A stretch of DNA of 64,000 bases from Chelonoidis abingdonii (GCF_003597395.2 NC_133773.1:72570249-72634248), one strand, 5' to 3'; counted from the first letter of the stretch, positions 33,853 through 45,282 are shown. The notes: generated by a model from the letters alone, not told the origin. Numbers and translations: made by a program.

Positions 33853-34469
33853 CCTCTCTTGAGAAAAGTCATTGCCATACTGATCTGCAGTTCCTATTAA
33901 AGCAGAAAGCCAAACAAGGGCAGGACTCCAACCTGTTGCTGGGTGTGAGCATGGAATTGGATCACGTGCTTCCTCTCCTCTGCATCTCTAATGCCAGGGC
34001 AGTGGGTGGGGCTAGCAGGAAATCTGGTGGTGAATTTTGTTGGCCGGACAGTCGTGCAGATTAAAACAACCAACCTGGCAGGACACACATCCTGACATCC
34101 TCTTCTGTTAATTAGCCCTGGTTATGGCAATAATTCAAAGGAGCAGGACAGACTCATTTACTCTTTCAGGGGCGAGGTTAAAAAGATGCTTTGAAAATGC
34201 ATTGTAGAATGTAATGTTCTGCCTGTTGCATGGGTAAATTGAATGATGCCTATTCATAGCATTCCTTCATACTCCCCACATTTGCAGCCCTGTTCATCGT
34301 GCTCCTTTGAAAACATCAGCAGCAGCACAGCTCAACTGATTCCTGTCATTCTCTCTATTTTCCTGTAATTTTTAAGAGTTATAAATATTCCCATTTTAGG
34401 CCAGGTGAATCAACTCTAGCTGATGCTCCAGGCTATTCAGATGTTTCCTTCTGACCAGTAGGATGTTCT
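33853..34469. other. Nothing recognised
   Basis: Unique-looking sequence without exon, RNA or repeat signal. Confidence 0.45.
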
Positions 34470-35080
34470 TACTCTGGCACAATGCTTTTCTATATGTACT
34501 TCTCTCTGTCTCTACCTCTCCCCACTCTTTTTTTAAAACCCTCTCCCTTCTCCCTCCCTTCTATTTTTTTCAGTTTTCTGCCCACTCTACTCCCCCTGCT
34601 TCCCCAGTCAATATCTCTTTCCCCCACTTCATATGTGCCCTGTTGTTACTCTGTCGGTTCTCTTACTACAGTGCACCTTCTTTTACTTTTCCCTGCCCTC
34701 CTTCTTCCCTCTATGTTTCTGTTCCCATCACATTCTCTGTCCCTTTGATCCTTGTTGACTTTCCTAGTCAGTCACTTTTTCCTCTTGTTCTCCATAATCT
34801 TCCAGCAAACACTTTTACTGTCCCTTTCTGTGTCCCTCCTGCACTCCATACTTCCTTGCCTTCCCCACCACAGAAGGTTCACCCACTTTTCCTATCTCAA
34901 CTGCTCCTTTTGCTCTCTCTTACACTGTTTTTCCTTACTCTTTACATCTGTTCTGTTCTCCTTTTTTCACCATTCTCATCCCCTGCTCCTCATTCTCAGT
35001 CTTTTCCATTAACTGTGCTGTGGCTATCCTTTGGTATTGTGATAGCAGTAAGAATGTTACGTGAGGTGTTTCCCTAGTTC
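34470..35080 (+). repeat. About 600-bp pyrimidine-rich strand-asymmetric tract
   Basis: The plus strand is dominated by C and T over some 600 bases (TCTGTCTCTACCTCTCCCC, CTCTCCCTTCTCCCTCCC, TTTCCTCTTGTTCTCC) with little A or G. It keeps three plus-strand frames open (34463-35077, 34482-34748, 34752-35012) rich in Leu, Phe, Ser and Pro. These hydrophobic translations come from composition and should not be read as membrane proteins. Confidence 0.75.
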
Positions 35081-35109
35081 CCTCTCCCGATCAGATTGTT
35101 TTATACCCA

Positions 35110-35400
35110 CTTGCTACATCTCTTAGACTGTAAGCTCTTCGGCGACTGTCTCTAACTTGTGTTTGTACAGCACTTAGCACAATGGGAACCCAATCCTGTG
35201 CAGGTCTTCTAAGGCTCTTTCTTAATATAAATAATGTACAGCGTTGTTACTTTGAGCAGTCATCAGCTAGTACCATAAATATGAAGCTAATGCAATGCAG
35301 GGATACAGACTATCTTTTTGTTTTGTGCCTAGCACTGTACAATAGGGTCTTGGTCTATGACTAGGGCTCCTAGAGACCACACTAACACAAATATAATTAT
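35110..35400 (+). repeat. L2/MIR-type 3' tails, two in tandem
   Basis: The first, at about 35126-35215, has TTAGACTGTAAGCTCTTCGG and GTACAGCACTTAGCACAATG. The second, at about 35318-35385, has GTGCCTAGCACTGTACAATA and GGTCTATGACTAGGGCTCCT. Both are copies of the same common amniote SINE/LINE tail. A weaker copy lies at 35967-36035 (TAAGCTCTTTGGGCCAGGGG). Confidence 0.6.
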
Positions 35401-37127
35401 TTATATGCTCTGCTTTACCGCTGTATTATGAGGGTAGGACTCCTTTGTCCCAAACTCTGCACATTCCAGGAAAGGATCCTCAGAACAAGTAATTAAATGG
35501 GAAAAGAGCTGTATATAAAACTTTTATAATGGAACATGTTGTTATATCTGGGCTGAGTTTCAAGTTACTCTGCATCATGCTTTGGGCAAGTTTCAGGTGC
35601 TCGTGAGAGATTTATAGACTTGAAGTTTTCATGATTTTGATGAGTTTGGCAGAGCCCTTTGGAATGGACAATACTCTTTTTGCACAGCTGAATTTGTGGT
35701 CTTTTAAGACCACAACTGAAAGAAGTTAATGTTCAATAGATTATAGGTCTGTTTGTACTAGCTAAAAATATCACACTCTGTTAGACTCTATCTTGATTCC
35801 TGCAAGTGTCAGCACCTTCTCTTACCACCCTATGTTAACATTCCCAGTGATTCATAAGTGCCTGAATATCCATTGAAAAGTGATTATTGGAAAATTGGGG
35901 TTCACTGTCTAAAGATCACCAAGCCCTTGCATCTCAAGGAACCAACCCAAAGAAGTGGGTCTTAAAATATAAGCTCTTTGGGCCAGGGGCTTTCTCATGT
36001 GTCTTGTATACTGCTCAGCACATTGGTGGTTCTTATATCATAAATAGTAAAGCTTGAGGACAATTAGCATTCAGTGTTATGTTTTTACAACCCCCCCACA
36101 AAATTACTACCATCCATATTAATTGATGTACTAATAGCCTGAGACTCCATAACACCATGTAAGCCTTGGACTTAAATTTTTAAAGTGAACTACATGCCTA
36201 AAATAAGTGCATTGGTGACCAGCCTCACCATTTAGGGATAATTTAATGATACCTGATGTGCAGCTTGTGGTATCTTGCTCACTCAGGCTAATAGAAAGTT
36301 TATTTTTTAAAAAGCATTCAAGATCATTCTGTATGATAAAAATATGACAGCGAGCTGAGCTATAATACATTGACTCAGTAGTCTGGCAGGTGCCAAGGCA
36401 GCTGTGACATTGTGGCAGGCTATATGCTGTTGTCACAGAAGAGTGGAAAGTGGCTGGCAGAACTTCAGTGGAGCTGGAATGAAAACAGTAAAAGCTAGCT
36501 TAAAATTAGTTATGTAATTAATTTTTTTGTTGTTTGGGCATTCAGCACCTATGTTTAGCTCATCTACACAAGAATGTATTTGTCATTCTTCTTTTAAAAT
36601 GGACAAACTGATAATTTAAAAGCAAACTGAAAATAATCCCCAGGGTTGGAGCTTGTATACCAATTTGTTTCTAAGAGCAGATAGGAGTTGCTGACTATAC
36701 ACTAACAGCACAAACAAGTAGTTGACTCAATTGCTATAACTAATTATTAGCTACGTTATTAGCTACGTTTTGGAATTAAAAGTATTGATTTTCTACTCAT
36801 ACTGGTGGAATCAAGAGTAACTGTGCTGAAGTAAATGTTGCTGGAGAATGGAGAATCAGGTCCATTATCTTTGAAAGGAGCTTTTTTTTGTGGGGAGAAG
36901 GGAAGGGCTTAAAAGCCTGCTGATTTTCTAAAGCTATTTATGCTTGATTCCCTAGAAGAGAAATTAAATGGTTCAGATTTGCAAGCATAATTGCACACAC
37001 AGCAATGAGAGAAGGTACGCATTAACAGACTAATAAAACAGAATGCTGGGCAAATCTGAAGATTTGATAGCTGAATATTTGTGTAACTAATCTTCTCCTT
37101 CTGCTTAGTTTTCTGGTGAGAAATTGA
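35401..37127. other. Mostly unique AT-rich sequence
   Basis: No gene recognised. The minus-strand frame at 36131-36436 (101 codons) lacks any domain or splice support. Confidence 0.45.
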
Positions 37128-37214
37128 CCCGGATCCTCAAAAGGTACTTAGGCTCCTAACTTCCATGGAAATAAATCAAACTTCAGGGCCTAAATACCTC
37201 TGAGGATCTGGGCC
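37128..37214. repeat. Palindromic amniote interspersed repeat
   Basis: GGATCCTCAAAAGGTACTTA...GGCTCCTAAC on the left is mirrored by GGCCTAAATACCTCTGAGGATC on the right, forming an imperfect foldback of about 87 bp around CTTCCATGGAAAT. Confidence 0.7.
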
Positions 37215-37529
37215 ATTGTTTCTAGTTTCATAATCTAGTTCTTATAAATAATCAACACCAAATAATGTTGCATGGATATACAAAACCCACCAGCAAACCT
37301 ACAGTGTGTGAGAACCTACAGTATGTGGAAAAAGAATGTAGAGCTGATTTCTTAGCTGATTCATAGTTTTAGTCTCTTGTTTTGGTCCCAAGTTGTGACA
37401 AGGGCTGCTCCTCCAGATCTAAATATCATCTACTTCTTACATACTCTTTTATTTACATAAACAGTGCAAAGGGATTCAGAGATTGGTGGCCTCATCTATT
37501 CCTGTGAATTTGCAAGAGAAAGATTTTTA

Positions 37530-37880
37530 AGACTAGAAGGACCATTAGATCATCTAGTCTGACCTTCTGTCTATAACAGGCCATTAAATTTCAGCCAGTT
37601 ACCTTTGGAATGGGCCCAATTTGTCTGACAAAAGTGTATCTTTGAGAAAGGCATCCAGTCTTGATTTGGAGACAACAAGATATGGGGGAAAAAAATCTAC
37701 TCATTCCTATGGTAGTTTGTTTCAGTGGTTAATCATTTTCACTGTTAAAAATGTGTGCCTTTTTTCTAGTTTGAATTTGTCTGGCGTCAGCTTCCAGGTA
37801 TTGGTTTTTGTTAAGCCTGTCTCCACTAGTTAAGATCCTGTTTGTATCCAGTATTTTCTGCCCATGAAGGTACTTATAGT
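37530..37880 (-). repeat. CR1 LINE 3' portion, reverse orientation
   Basis: The 3' end at the left reads as the complement of the CR1 terminus: AGAAGGACCATTAGATCATC then TAGTCTGACCTTCTGTCTAT. It is followed by CR1 ORF/UTR sequence (CATCCAGTCTTGATTTGGAG). The plus-strand frame at 37621-37833 is a shadow. Confidence 0.8.
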
Positions 37881-38694
37881 GCATATTTCTTTTACACAGT
37901 AAAGGGAAAGCAGTGGGAAAAGAAACAGTTCTGGACCCAGGTTTTTTCTGAGTTGCTTCACAAGCTATAACAGAAATAGCTCAATAGCAGTCTTGAAGGG
38001 TCTATAAATAAGAGTTTTCCTTCTTACAAACAACTGCTTATTTTTTAAGAGGCGACTATCCTCAGGCTAGTCTTACCTCTTTAGTTAAAGTGATCACTGG
38101 GTTCAATTTATGACAGCAGATAACTAAGTGCTTACTTTGTGCCAGTGCTGGTCAGGGCTGACTCCCAGAACCTCTAGGCTTGGCAGTTCATAGCCCTGGC
38201 GCCTCTGGGCTTGGAACGTCAGTTATGAAATTTAAAAAATTGCTTAAACTCCAGCACCTCTTTCATTACAAATTAAGCACTGCAGATAACCTCTATGATC
38301 AACCATTCATGGTCAGACAAAACACAATTCTTCATGATTACTCTCAGCAATCAGTAATGTATATTGGTCACCAGCATCCACTGCTCGAAACAGAATCAGT
38401 TATGGGTTTTATACAAGGGATACTGTCAACTTGAAATCTTGTCAGTTTAGAAAAGAAAAGTAGTTTCAGATAGAGGGCCAGGGGCACTATCTTCCTCCCA
38501 ATTTTTTGTTTTACAATCACATTTGTCTGTTTAAAAAAAGATAAAAAATTGTTCACTCCACCGCTGGTTTGAAACATCACTTCCTCATGAAATACTCCTC
38601 CGATCTAAGGCCACATTATTTTCTTTGATGAAGTCAATGGAGTCACACTGATTTACAACAGCTGAGGATCTGACCTTATTCTTTTTTATATTAT
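37881..38694. other. Nothing recognised
   Basis: AT-rich sequence. GAAGTCAATGGAGTCACACT at about 38630 is a fragment of a common amniote repeat. No gene. Confidence 0.45.
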
Positions 38695-38880
38695 GGTAGT
38701 ACGGTTGTGTATTTGGTTGTCGTGGTAACAGAATCTTGTGTTGCTATGGGAACTGAATTAGATTATTAGGGGATAGCCCAGCCTGTTTGGCTGGCTGTTG
38801 GTTAGTTCTGTGTGTGGCAATAAATGGCTGCTTCAAGGTTTACAGCTCTCTGTGTCTTCAGTGATTTCTTCCTAAAACTG
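38695..38880 (+). repeat. Short LTR-like fragment with polyadenylation signal
   Basis: It includes GTTGCTATGGGAACTGAATT, AGCCCAGCCTGTTTGGCTGG and GGCAATAAATGGCTGCTTCA (AATAAA at about 38820), then CAAGGTTTACAGCTCTCTGT. This order is typical of the 3' part of a retrovirus-like LTR in reptiles. No target duplication was resolved. Confidence 0.45.
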
Positions 38881-38919
38881 TTGCCCCCAAGGATATAAGT
38901 ACCCAAAACTGCCAATCAG

Positions 38920-38995
38920 AATCAGGGCCCCATGGCACTAGGTGCTGTACATAGAAAGATACATTCCCTGCCCCAGGAAGCTTGAGCAGATGGTT
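38920..38995 (-). repeat. L2/MIR-type tail, reverse orientation
   Basis: GCACTAGGTGCTGTACATAG and ACATTCCCTGCCCCAGGAAG are the complement of the tail motif seen at 35.1 kb. The DIRS element begins within a few bases of its right end, so it may be the insertion target. Confidence 0.55.
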
Positions 38996-39386
38996 TTAGT
39001 TCTTCTTCGAGTGCTTGCTCATATCCATTCCAGTTAGGTGTGCGCGCGCCGCATGCACGTTTGTCAGAAGATTTTTACCCTAGCAACCCCCGGTGGGTCA
39101 GCTGGGTCGCCCCTTGGAGTGGCGCCGCCATGGCGCCTGATATATACCCCTGCCGACCCGACCGCTCCTCAGTTCCTTCTTACCACCCATGTCGGTCTTT
39201 GGAACAGTGGAGCGCGGCTTAGCTGTCCTCCACTTCCCTAGCTACTCCTTGTTTCTTCGCTATCTTGTTGTATATAGTTGGTTTTATCTGTAGTTATAGT
39301 TAGTTTGATAGTTCTTAGATAGTTAGTGTATATAGTTCAGCGGGGTTTGGGCATTAGCCCTTTCCCCGCACCCGGTGCCGGGGCCC

Positions 39387-41741
39387 ATGCCTGGTTCACC
39401 GGGGTTTAACCCATGCTCGGCCTGTCATAAGTCGATGCCCACAAGTGATCCCCATGACTCGTGTCTATAGTGCTTTGGGGAATCGCACGTTACAGATAAG
39501 TGCCGTATTTGCAAGGCGTTTAAACCGAGGACAAAGAAAGAGAGAGACTTTCGCCTAAAGAATCTCCTCATGGAGGCAGCTTTGAACCCTCCGTCCTCGG
39601 AACCGAGCACTGAGCACTCTGCTAGCAGCGCTTCTCTGGCACCGCGGCACCGGCCATCTCTGGTGCAGGGACCTGCTCGGCACCGATCTCTCTCCCCGAA
39701 GCAGAAGAGGTCGAAGTCCTCCACTGCCTCTGTGCCCTCGGCGCCACAAACGCAGCCTCGGTTGGACCGCCCGGCACCTGCACCTGCCGCGGCACCGACT
39801 GCTGTGGTACCGTCAACTCCGGTCCCGCAAGGGCCATCAAGTCCGGTCCCTGAGAGCTCTCCGTCGAGGCCTGTGGTTGAGCTTATGGTCCCCTCTACAC
39901 CGGAGACATTCTCCGCAGCCAGGGACCTTATTGCCATGACGGAGTCTGTCCTGCCTCAACCCCCGGCACCGCCGGTGCGGGTACTACACTCCAGAGGCAA
40001 GCCAACTATAATGAGACCTCCTTCAGTCGGCCCGGCAGACCGGCACCAATCACGATCCAGGTCCCAGTGCTGCTTGCGATCTCATAGACGATCACGGTCC
40101 TGACGCCGCTCGCAGTCCTGGCACCGCTCGCCTGTCCGGTACCGGTCGTACTCGCGGCACAGATTGACGTCTCGGCCTCCATGGTACTCTCGGTATCGCT
40201 CCAGCTGCCGGCACCGCGGCTCTCAGAGCTGTTCACATCGTAGACCTTCGAGATCGAGGTCCCGGTCTCGTTCTTGGCACCGGTATGACTACAGGTACCG
40301 ATCCCCGGTGCCGAGGAGATCACTGATGGCGAGACAGAGGGACTCTTATCACGGTCTCTCAGCTCCTCCCTGGCCGTCCCGGCACCCGTCCGTGTCTTCT
40401 CAGGCGGACAGTGCGTATGCCCAAGACAGAGACACTGATGTGCCCACTGCAATATTCCACGAGCCCCGGGCTCAGGATCACGGACCTCAACAGTGGGCAT
40501 TCTGGACACCCTGGGCATATCATCAGGCCCAAGGTACACATCCAGGCCCATCATGCTCTGCCACATCAGAATACCGGATGCCGGAAGCCACTATTAGCCG
40601 CCCTCCTCCTTCTGTTTCGAAGGAAGTGTCGGTCCAGCCACAGGACTCCCAGATCCCAAAGGAGACAGAGGCTGTTCACCAAGAGGAGCCCTCGACTGAC
40701 CCGCTTGTCCCAGGTCTCTCCTCATCCTCCTCCCCTGACGAGGCGGTAGCTGGAACGTCGTCGGTAGGCCCTCCACCAATCGACCTGAGGGCCCACCAGG
40801 ATCTGCTCAGGCGTGTTGCACAGAACATGAACTTGCAAGTCGAGGAGGTCCCAGAGGTAGAGGATCCAGTGGTGGACGTCTTAACATCGGATGCCCCCAC
40901 AACAGTGGCCATCCCCTTTATACGGACAATCCAGGCCAATGCCAACACAATCTGGCAGTCTCCAGCCTCTGTCCCACCTGCTGCCCGGGGAGTGGAACGT
41001 AAATATATGGTGCCCTCTAAGGGCTACAAATATTTATGCGTCCATCCCCCTCTTTGCTCCTTCGTTGTCCAGTCGGTCAATGAGAGGGAACGCCATGGCC
41101 AGCAGGCCCCAGCCCCGAAATCAAAAGATGCGAGGTGCATGGACTTACTGGGGTGCAAAGTCTATTCCACAGGGGTGCTCCAACTCCGCGTGGCTAATCA
41201 ACAAGCCCTCCTTAGCCGCTATAATTACAATACCTGGGTGGTGGCGGACAAATTCAAGGAGTTGCTCCCGCAGGACTTCCGACAGGAATTTGCAGCCATC
41301 CTGGATGAGGGAAAAAAGGTGGGTAGAACTTCCCTCCAGGCTTCCCTGGTTGCCGCGGACTCAGCGGCCAGGACCCTAGCCTCCGGGGTGACTATGAGGC
41401 GTATCTCATGGCTGCAAGTCTCAGGCCTTCCCCTGGAGCTCCAGCATACAATCCAGGACCTCCCCTTTGAAGGGCAAGGCCTATTCTCAGATAAGACAGA
41501 CCCTAGGCTGCAAAGCCTAAAAGACAACAGGGTTGTCATGTGCTCGCTGGGCATGCATACGCCAGTGACTCAGCGCAGGCCGTTCTGCCCCCAGCCACAT
41601 CGCTCTTACCCTCAGCCCAGACAGAGACAGGACTTTGCTAGAAGGCGGGGTAGAACCGGTCGCTGGAGGCAGTCAGGCAACGAAGGGGGCCAGAACCAAG
41701 GTCCCTCCAAACCTTCCACAGGGCCGAAATCCTCCTTTTGA
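39387..41741 (+). pseudogene. DIRS copy B gag-like ORF with RS-rich region, two stops
   Basis: One frame runs from ATG 39387 to TGA 41739-41741 (about 785 codons) with only two internal stops: TAG at 39468-39470 and TGA at 40101-40103. The second lies in a run of Arg/Ser codons and would be CGA before a CpG transition. The N-terminus has paired cysteines (CSAC near residue 10, CRIC near residue 42), suggesting a zinc-binding module. Residues about 220-320 are strongly Arg/Ser/Tyr-rich (RSRSRSRSWHR), like an RS domain. The C-terminal half contains the conserved LQLRVANQQALL and QDLPFEGQGLF blocks shared with copy A. The product is presumed to package element RNA; that is inference from ORF order. 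Confidence 0.8.
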
Positions 41742-43525
41742 AGGTGTGCCCGAGGGCGTCATACCAATATCGTCAAACGACCCGTTCCCTCCTTTCTCCA
41801 ACCGCCTCTCCCTTTTCCTCCCAGCTAACGTCAGATCGCTGGGTCTTACGCACTCTGGAATTTGGGTACCACCTCCAATTTATTTCACGCCCCCCCTTCC
41901 ATCCCCCTTCCTCGTCCCTCTTCAGGGACCCCTCTCACGAGCAACTCCTCCTCCAGGAGGTGCAGACGCTCCTCACCAAAGGAGCCATAGCGGAGGTACT
42001 GGAACACAAATGGGGCACAGGGTTTTACTCCCGCTACTTTCTAATCCCCAAGGCAAAAGGGTGTCTCAGACCTATCCTGGACCTGCGGGAACTCAACAGA
42101 TACATGATAAAGTTGAAATTCCATATGGTATCCCTGAGGACTATCATCCCATCCCTGGATCCTGGAGACTGGTATGCCGCCCTCGACATGAAAGATGCAT
42201 ATTTTCATGTAGCCATCTACCCACCTCACAGGAGTTTCCTCCGGTTCGTAGTCAACCACCAACATTTTAAGTTTGCGATCCTACCGTTCGGCATCTCTAC
42301 AGCCCCAAGAGTATTTATGAAATGCATGGCTGTAGTCGCCACCCACCTCCGCCGTTGTCAGGTACATGTTTTTCCATATCTAGACGACTGGCTCATCCGA
42401 GAGATCTCCGAGGCACAAGTGATCCAGCATGTCGGCATTGTCAAGGACCTTTTCCTACACCTAGGCCTAATGATCAATGCAGAAAAATCCACTCAGAGGA
42501 TAGACATCATTGGCGCCACCCTGGACTCCAACCTTGCCAGGGCCTGCTTATCGCTGCCCTGGTTCCAGGCAATGGTGGCCATCATCCAGAGTCTGCAAAC
42601 TGCTCCGTTGACTTCGGTTCACACTTGCCTCGGTCTCCTGGGTCATATGGTGGCCTGCACGTTTGTGACGAAATACGCCAGACTGCGGCTCTGTCCCCTC
42701 CAATCGTGGCTCAACTCAGTGTACCGACCAGGCAGGGATGCCATAGACATGATGGTCACCATTCCCCTGAGCATCCTAGGCTCCTTCAAATGGTGGCTGA
42801 CTCCGTCCCTGGTGTGTGCAGGGCTGCCGTTCCATCCGCTCCAGCCCTCTGTGTCCCTGACGACGGACACATCATCTCTCGGCTGGGGTGCTCACCTTGG
42901 GCATCTACGCACTCAAGGCCTTTGGTCATCTCAGGAACTGGCCTTGCACATCAATGTCCGGGAGCTGAGAGCAGTCCGCCTTGCTTGCCAGGCGTTCCAA
43001 CAGCACTTGCAAGGCCGTTGTGTGTCGATATTCACCTACAACACGACAGCCATGTACTATATAAACAAACAGGGCGGGACAAGGTACTCAACCCTTTGCC
43101 AGGAGGCCTTACAATTCTGGGACTTTTGTATAGCCCACTCTATAGACCTCATAGCGTCCTTTCTCCCAGGGGTTTGGAACACTCTGGCGGATTGCCTCAG
43201 CAGATACTTCCTTTCTCATGAGTGGTCGCTTCGCCCGGACATTATTCTTTCGGTCTTCTGGAAGTGGGGATTTCCCCGTGTAGACCTCTTTGCGTCCCGC
43301 GAGAACAGGAAATGCCAGATGTTCCGTTCCTTTCAAGGCCTCTCACAGGGTTCGATAGCGGACGGTTTCCTCATACCGTGGACGACTCGCCTGCTATACG
43401 CCTTTTCATCGTTCCCGCTCGTCCACAAGGTCCTGCTGAAAGTACGCAGAGACAGAGCTCGCTTGATCATGATCGCTCCAGTGTGGCCCAGGCAGCACTA
43501 TGTTGCTAGACCTGTCAATAGCTGA
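41635..43525 (+). pseudogene. DIRS copy B reverse transcriptase / RNase H
   Basis: The N-terminus is in the frame of 41635-41825 (VPISSNDPFPPFSNRLS), overlapping the gag end. It shifts near 41820 into the frame that stays open to 43525. RT blocks: FLIPKAKGCLRPILDLRELN, LDMKDAYFHV (catalytic Asp), ILPFGISTAPRVF and an intact FPYLDDWL (YxDD). RNase H: LTTDTSSLGWGAHL (Asp), INVRELRAV (Glu), then FTYNTTAMYYINKQGG, where the family motif has DN and the third acidic residue is replaced by Tyr, and a final ADCLSR. The C-terminal DLFASRENRKC...PWTTRLLYAF resembles the methyltransferase-like tail of many DIRS polyproteins, but I see no convincing catalytic motif. The open frame up to 43525 has no ATG near its beginning. 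Confidence 0.88.
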
Positions 43526-43529
43526 CCCT

Positions 43530-44672
43530 ATCCCACTACCTCTGCACCTGGAACTGATAACTCAGGACCATGGCAAACTGCATCACCCAGACCTACAGTC
43601 CCTCCATCTCATGGCATGGCTCCTGAGTGGTTGACTCAGTCTGTGTTGCGTTGCTCTGCCCCAGTGCAACAAGTACTCCTGGGTAGCAGAAAACTTTCTA
43701 CTAGAGCAACGTATCTGGCCAAGTGGAAGCGTTTCACATGCTGCTGTGCAAAGCACAACGTTCTTCCCATCGAGGTCCCCATCCCCACCCATCTTGGACT
43801 ACCTCTGGTCCCTTAAACAACAGGGCCTAGCGGTATCATCTTTGAGGGTGCACTTGACGGCCATCTCTACCTTCCACCCAGGGGAGAATGGCTGCTCTGT
43901 GTTTTCACATCCTATGGTATCTCGATTCCTCAAGGGCTTAGAGCGCCTATACTCCCAGATACGCCGCCCCACCCCAACCTGGGACCTCAATCTGGTTCTT
44001 ACCAGACTTATGTCGGCCCCATTCGAGCCATTAGCAACTTGCTTCCTTCTCTACCTGTCCTGGAAAACCGCTTTCCTTGTAGCCATCACATCAGCAAGAC
44101 GAATTTCTGAGCTCCGGCTCTCATGGCGGACCCTCCATATACAGTCTTCCACAAGGACAAGGTACAGTTGTGACCACACCCAGCCTTTCTCCCCAAAGTG
44201 GTATCAGCCTTCCATGTTAACCAGGAAATCTTCCTTCCGGTCTTCTTCTCGAAGCCACATTCATTGCGCAGGAAGCAAGAGCTGCACTCCCTAGACGTCC
44301 GAGGAGTGCTCCCTTTTTATATTGAGCAGACAAAGCCCTTCCACAGAACCCCCCAACTCTTCATCGCAGTGGCAGAGCCTTCCTATTTCCTCACAGAGGA
44401 TTTCATCCTGGGTAACATCGTGCATCTGCACCTGTTACGACTTAGCTCACGTTCCGTCGAGCCACCTCACTGCACACTCTACCAGGGCTCAAGCCTCATC
44501 TGCTGCTTTCCTGGCTCACGTGCCCATCCACGAGATATGTCGCACAGCTACCTGGTCCTCGGTGCATACCTTCGCCTCTCACTATGCCCTGGTTCAGCAG
44601 TCCAGAGATGACGCAGCCTTTGGCTCCGCAGTATTACACTCTGCGACATCTCACTCCGATCCCACCGCCTAG
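43530..44672 (+). pseudogene. DIRS copy B tyrosine recombinase, three frameshifts
   Basis: This integrase equivalent joins the circular DNA copy to the genome by tyrosine-recombinase chemistry. The frame changes three times: 43616-43816, then 43746-44294, then about 44120-44460, then 44322-44672. The catalytic tetrad is traceable across the pieces: the first Arg in ITSARRISELR, His and Arg in HSTRAQASSAAF, and Tyr in FASHYAL. The N-terminal SAM-like part (RATYLAKWKRF) and the LKGLERL...YLSWKTAFL helices are recognisable. No intact protein can be made from this copy. Confidence 0.85.
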
Positions 44673-44746
44673 GTAAGGCTTGGGAATCACCTAACTGGAA
44701 TGGATATGAGCAAGCAGTCGAAGAAGAAAAGACGGTTACTCACCTT

Positions 44747-44972
44747 TGTGGCACCTTATAGACTAACAGAGGTTTTGGAGCATGAGCTTTCATGGGTGAA
44801 TACCCACTTCGTCAGATGCACGTAATGGAAATTTCCAGAGGCAGTATATATATGCTAGCAAGCAAGCTAGAGATAACGAGATTAGTTCAATCAGGGAGGA
44901 TGAGGCCCTGTTCTAGCAGCTGAGGTGTGAAAACCAAGAGAGGAGAAACTGGTTCTGTAGTTGGCAGAAACT
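44747..44972 (-). mobile_element. PLE 3' tail, reverse orientation, at the DIRS right end
   Basis: The minus strand reads from CTACAGAACCAGTTTCTCCT through CTAGCTTGCTTGCTAGCATA and CATCTGACGAAGTGGG to TAAGGTGCCACA at 44747. The family is that of the 1.5- and 23.4-kb copies, 5' truncated. It starts exactly where the DIRS terminal sequence ...CTCACCTTTG stops, and the DIRS-type sequence resumes as TGTAACTGTTG at about 44985. Confidence 0.85.
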
Positions 44973-45002
44973 GTAACTGTTGTTGAAACTGTAACTGTTG
45001 TT
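44946..45002 (+). repeat. 18-bp direct duplication
   Basis: GAAACTGTAACTGTTGTT occurs twice in a row at the junction between the inverted PLE tail and the DIRS-derived foldback. Confidence 0.9.
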
Positions 45003-45282
45003 CTTTGAGATGTGTTGCTCATATCCATTCCAAACCTACCCTCCTTCCCCTCTGTCGGAGTAGCCAGCAAGAAGGAACTGAAGGGCCATTGGGTCGGCAG
45101 GGGTATATATCACGGGCCATGGCGGCGCCACTCCAGGGGGCGACCCAGCAGACCCACCGGGGGTTGCTAGGGTAAAAATCTTCTGACGAACGTGCATGCA
45201 GCGCGCGCACAGCTAACTGGAATGGATATGAGCAACACATCTCAAAGAACAACAGTTACAAAGGTGAGTAACCGTCTTTTTC
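44985..45282. mobile_element. About 300-bp DIRS-derived foldback element
   Basis: The left end TGTAACTGTTGTTCTTTGAG with ATGTGTTGCTCATATCCATT is the inverse of the right end AATGGATATGAGCAACACAT with CTCAAAGAACAACAGTTACA. The interior is the reverse complement of the DIRS copy B leader, including the complement of the TATA-like region (GGGGTATATATC) and CCGGGGGTTGCTAGGG. It is therefore a non-autonomous element made of DIRS termini and leader in reverse, or the edge of another DIRS copy. Confidence 0.75.

Larger units (their letters stand above)
39001..44748 (+). mobile_element. DIRS1-like retrotransposon, copy B (near full length)
   Basis: About 5.75 kb with inverted termini: TTCTTCGAGTGCTTGCTCAT then ATCCATTCCAGTTAGGTG at the left, and the complement, CACCTAACTGGAATGGATAT with GAGCAAGCAGTCGAAGAAGA, at 44679-44730. 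The order is leader with a TATA-like GATATATACCCC (about 39138), gag, overlapping RT/RNase H, and tyrosine recombinase. Each ORF is broken by a few stops or frameshifts, which points to a fairly young copy. DIRS elements make no target duplication. The right end merges into an inverted PLE tail and a DIRS-derived foldback. Confidence 0.92.

Noticed and set aside
34463..35077. 204-codon hydrophobic frame that could pass as a membrane protein
   Set aside because: Translation of a C/T-rich tract; Leu, Phe, Ser and Pro follow from base composition.
41635..42270. 211-codon frame as a separate gene
   Set aside because: It is the authentic start of the DIRS RT in another frame; beyond about 41825 it is out-of-frame shadow after a frameshift.
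42322..43221. 299-codon plus-strand frame inside the DIRS RT region
   Set aside because: Out of frame with the recognisable RT/RNase H; no motif.
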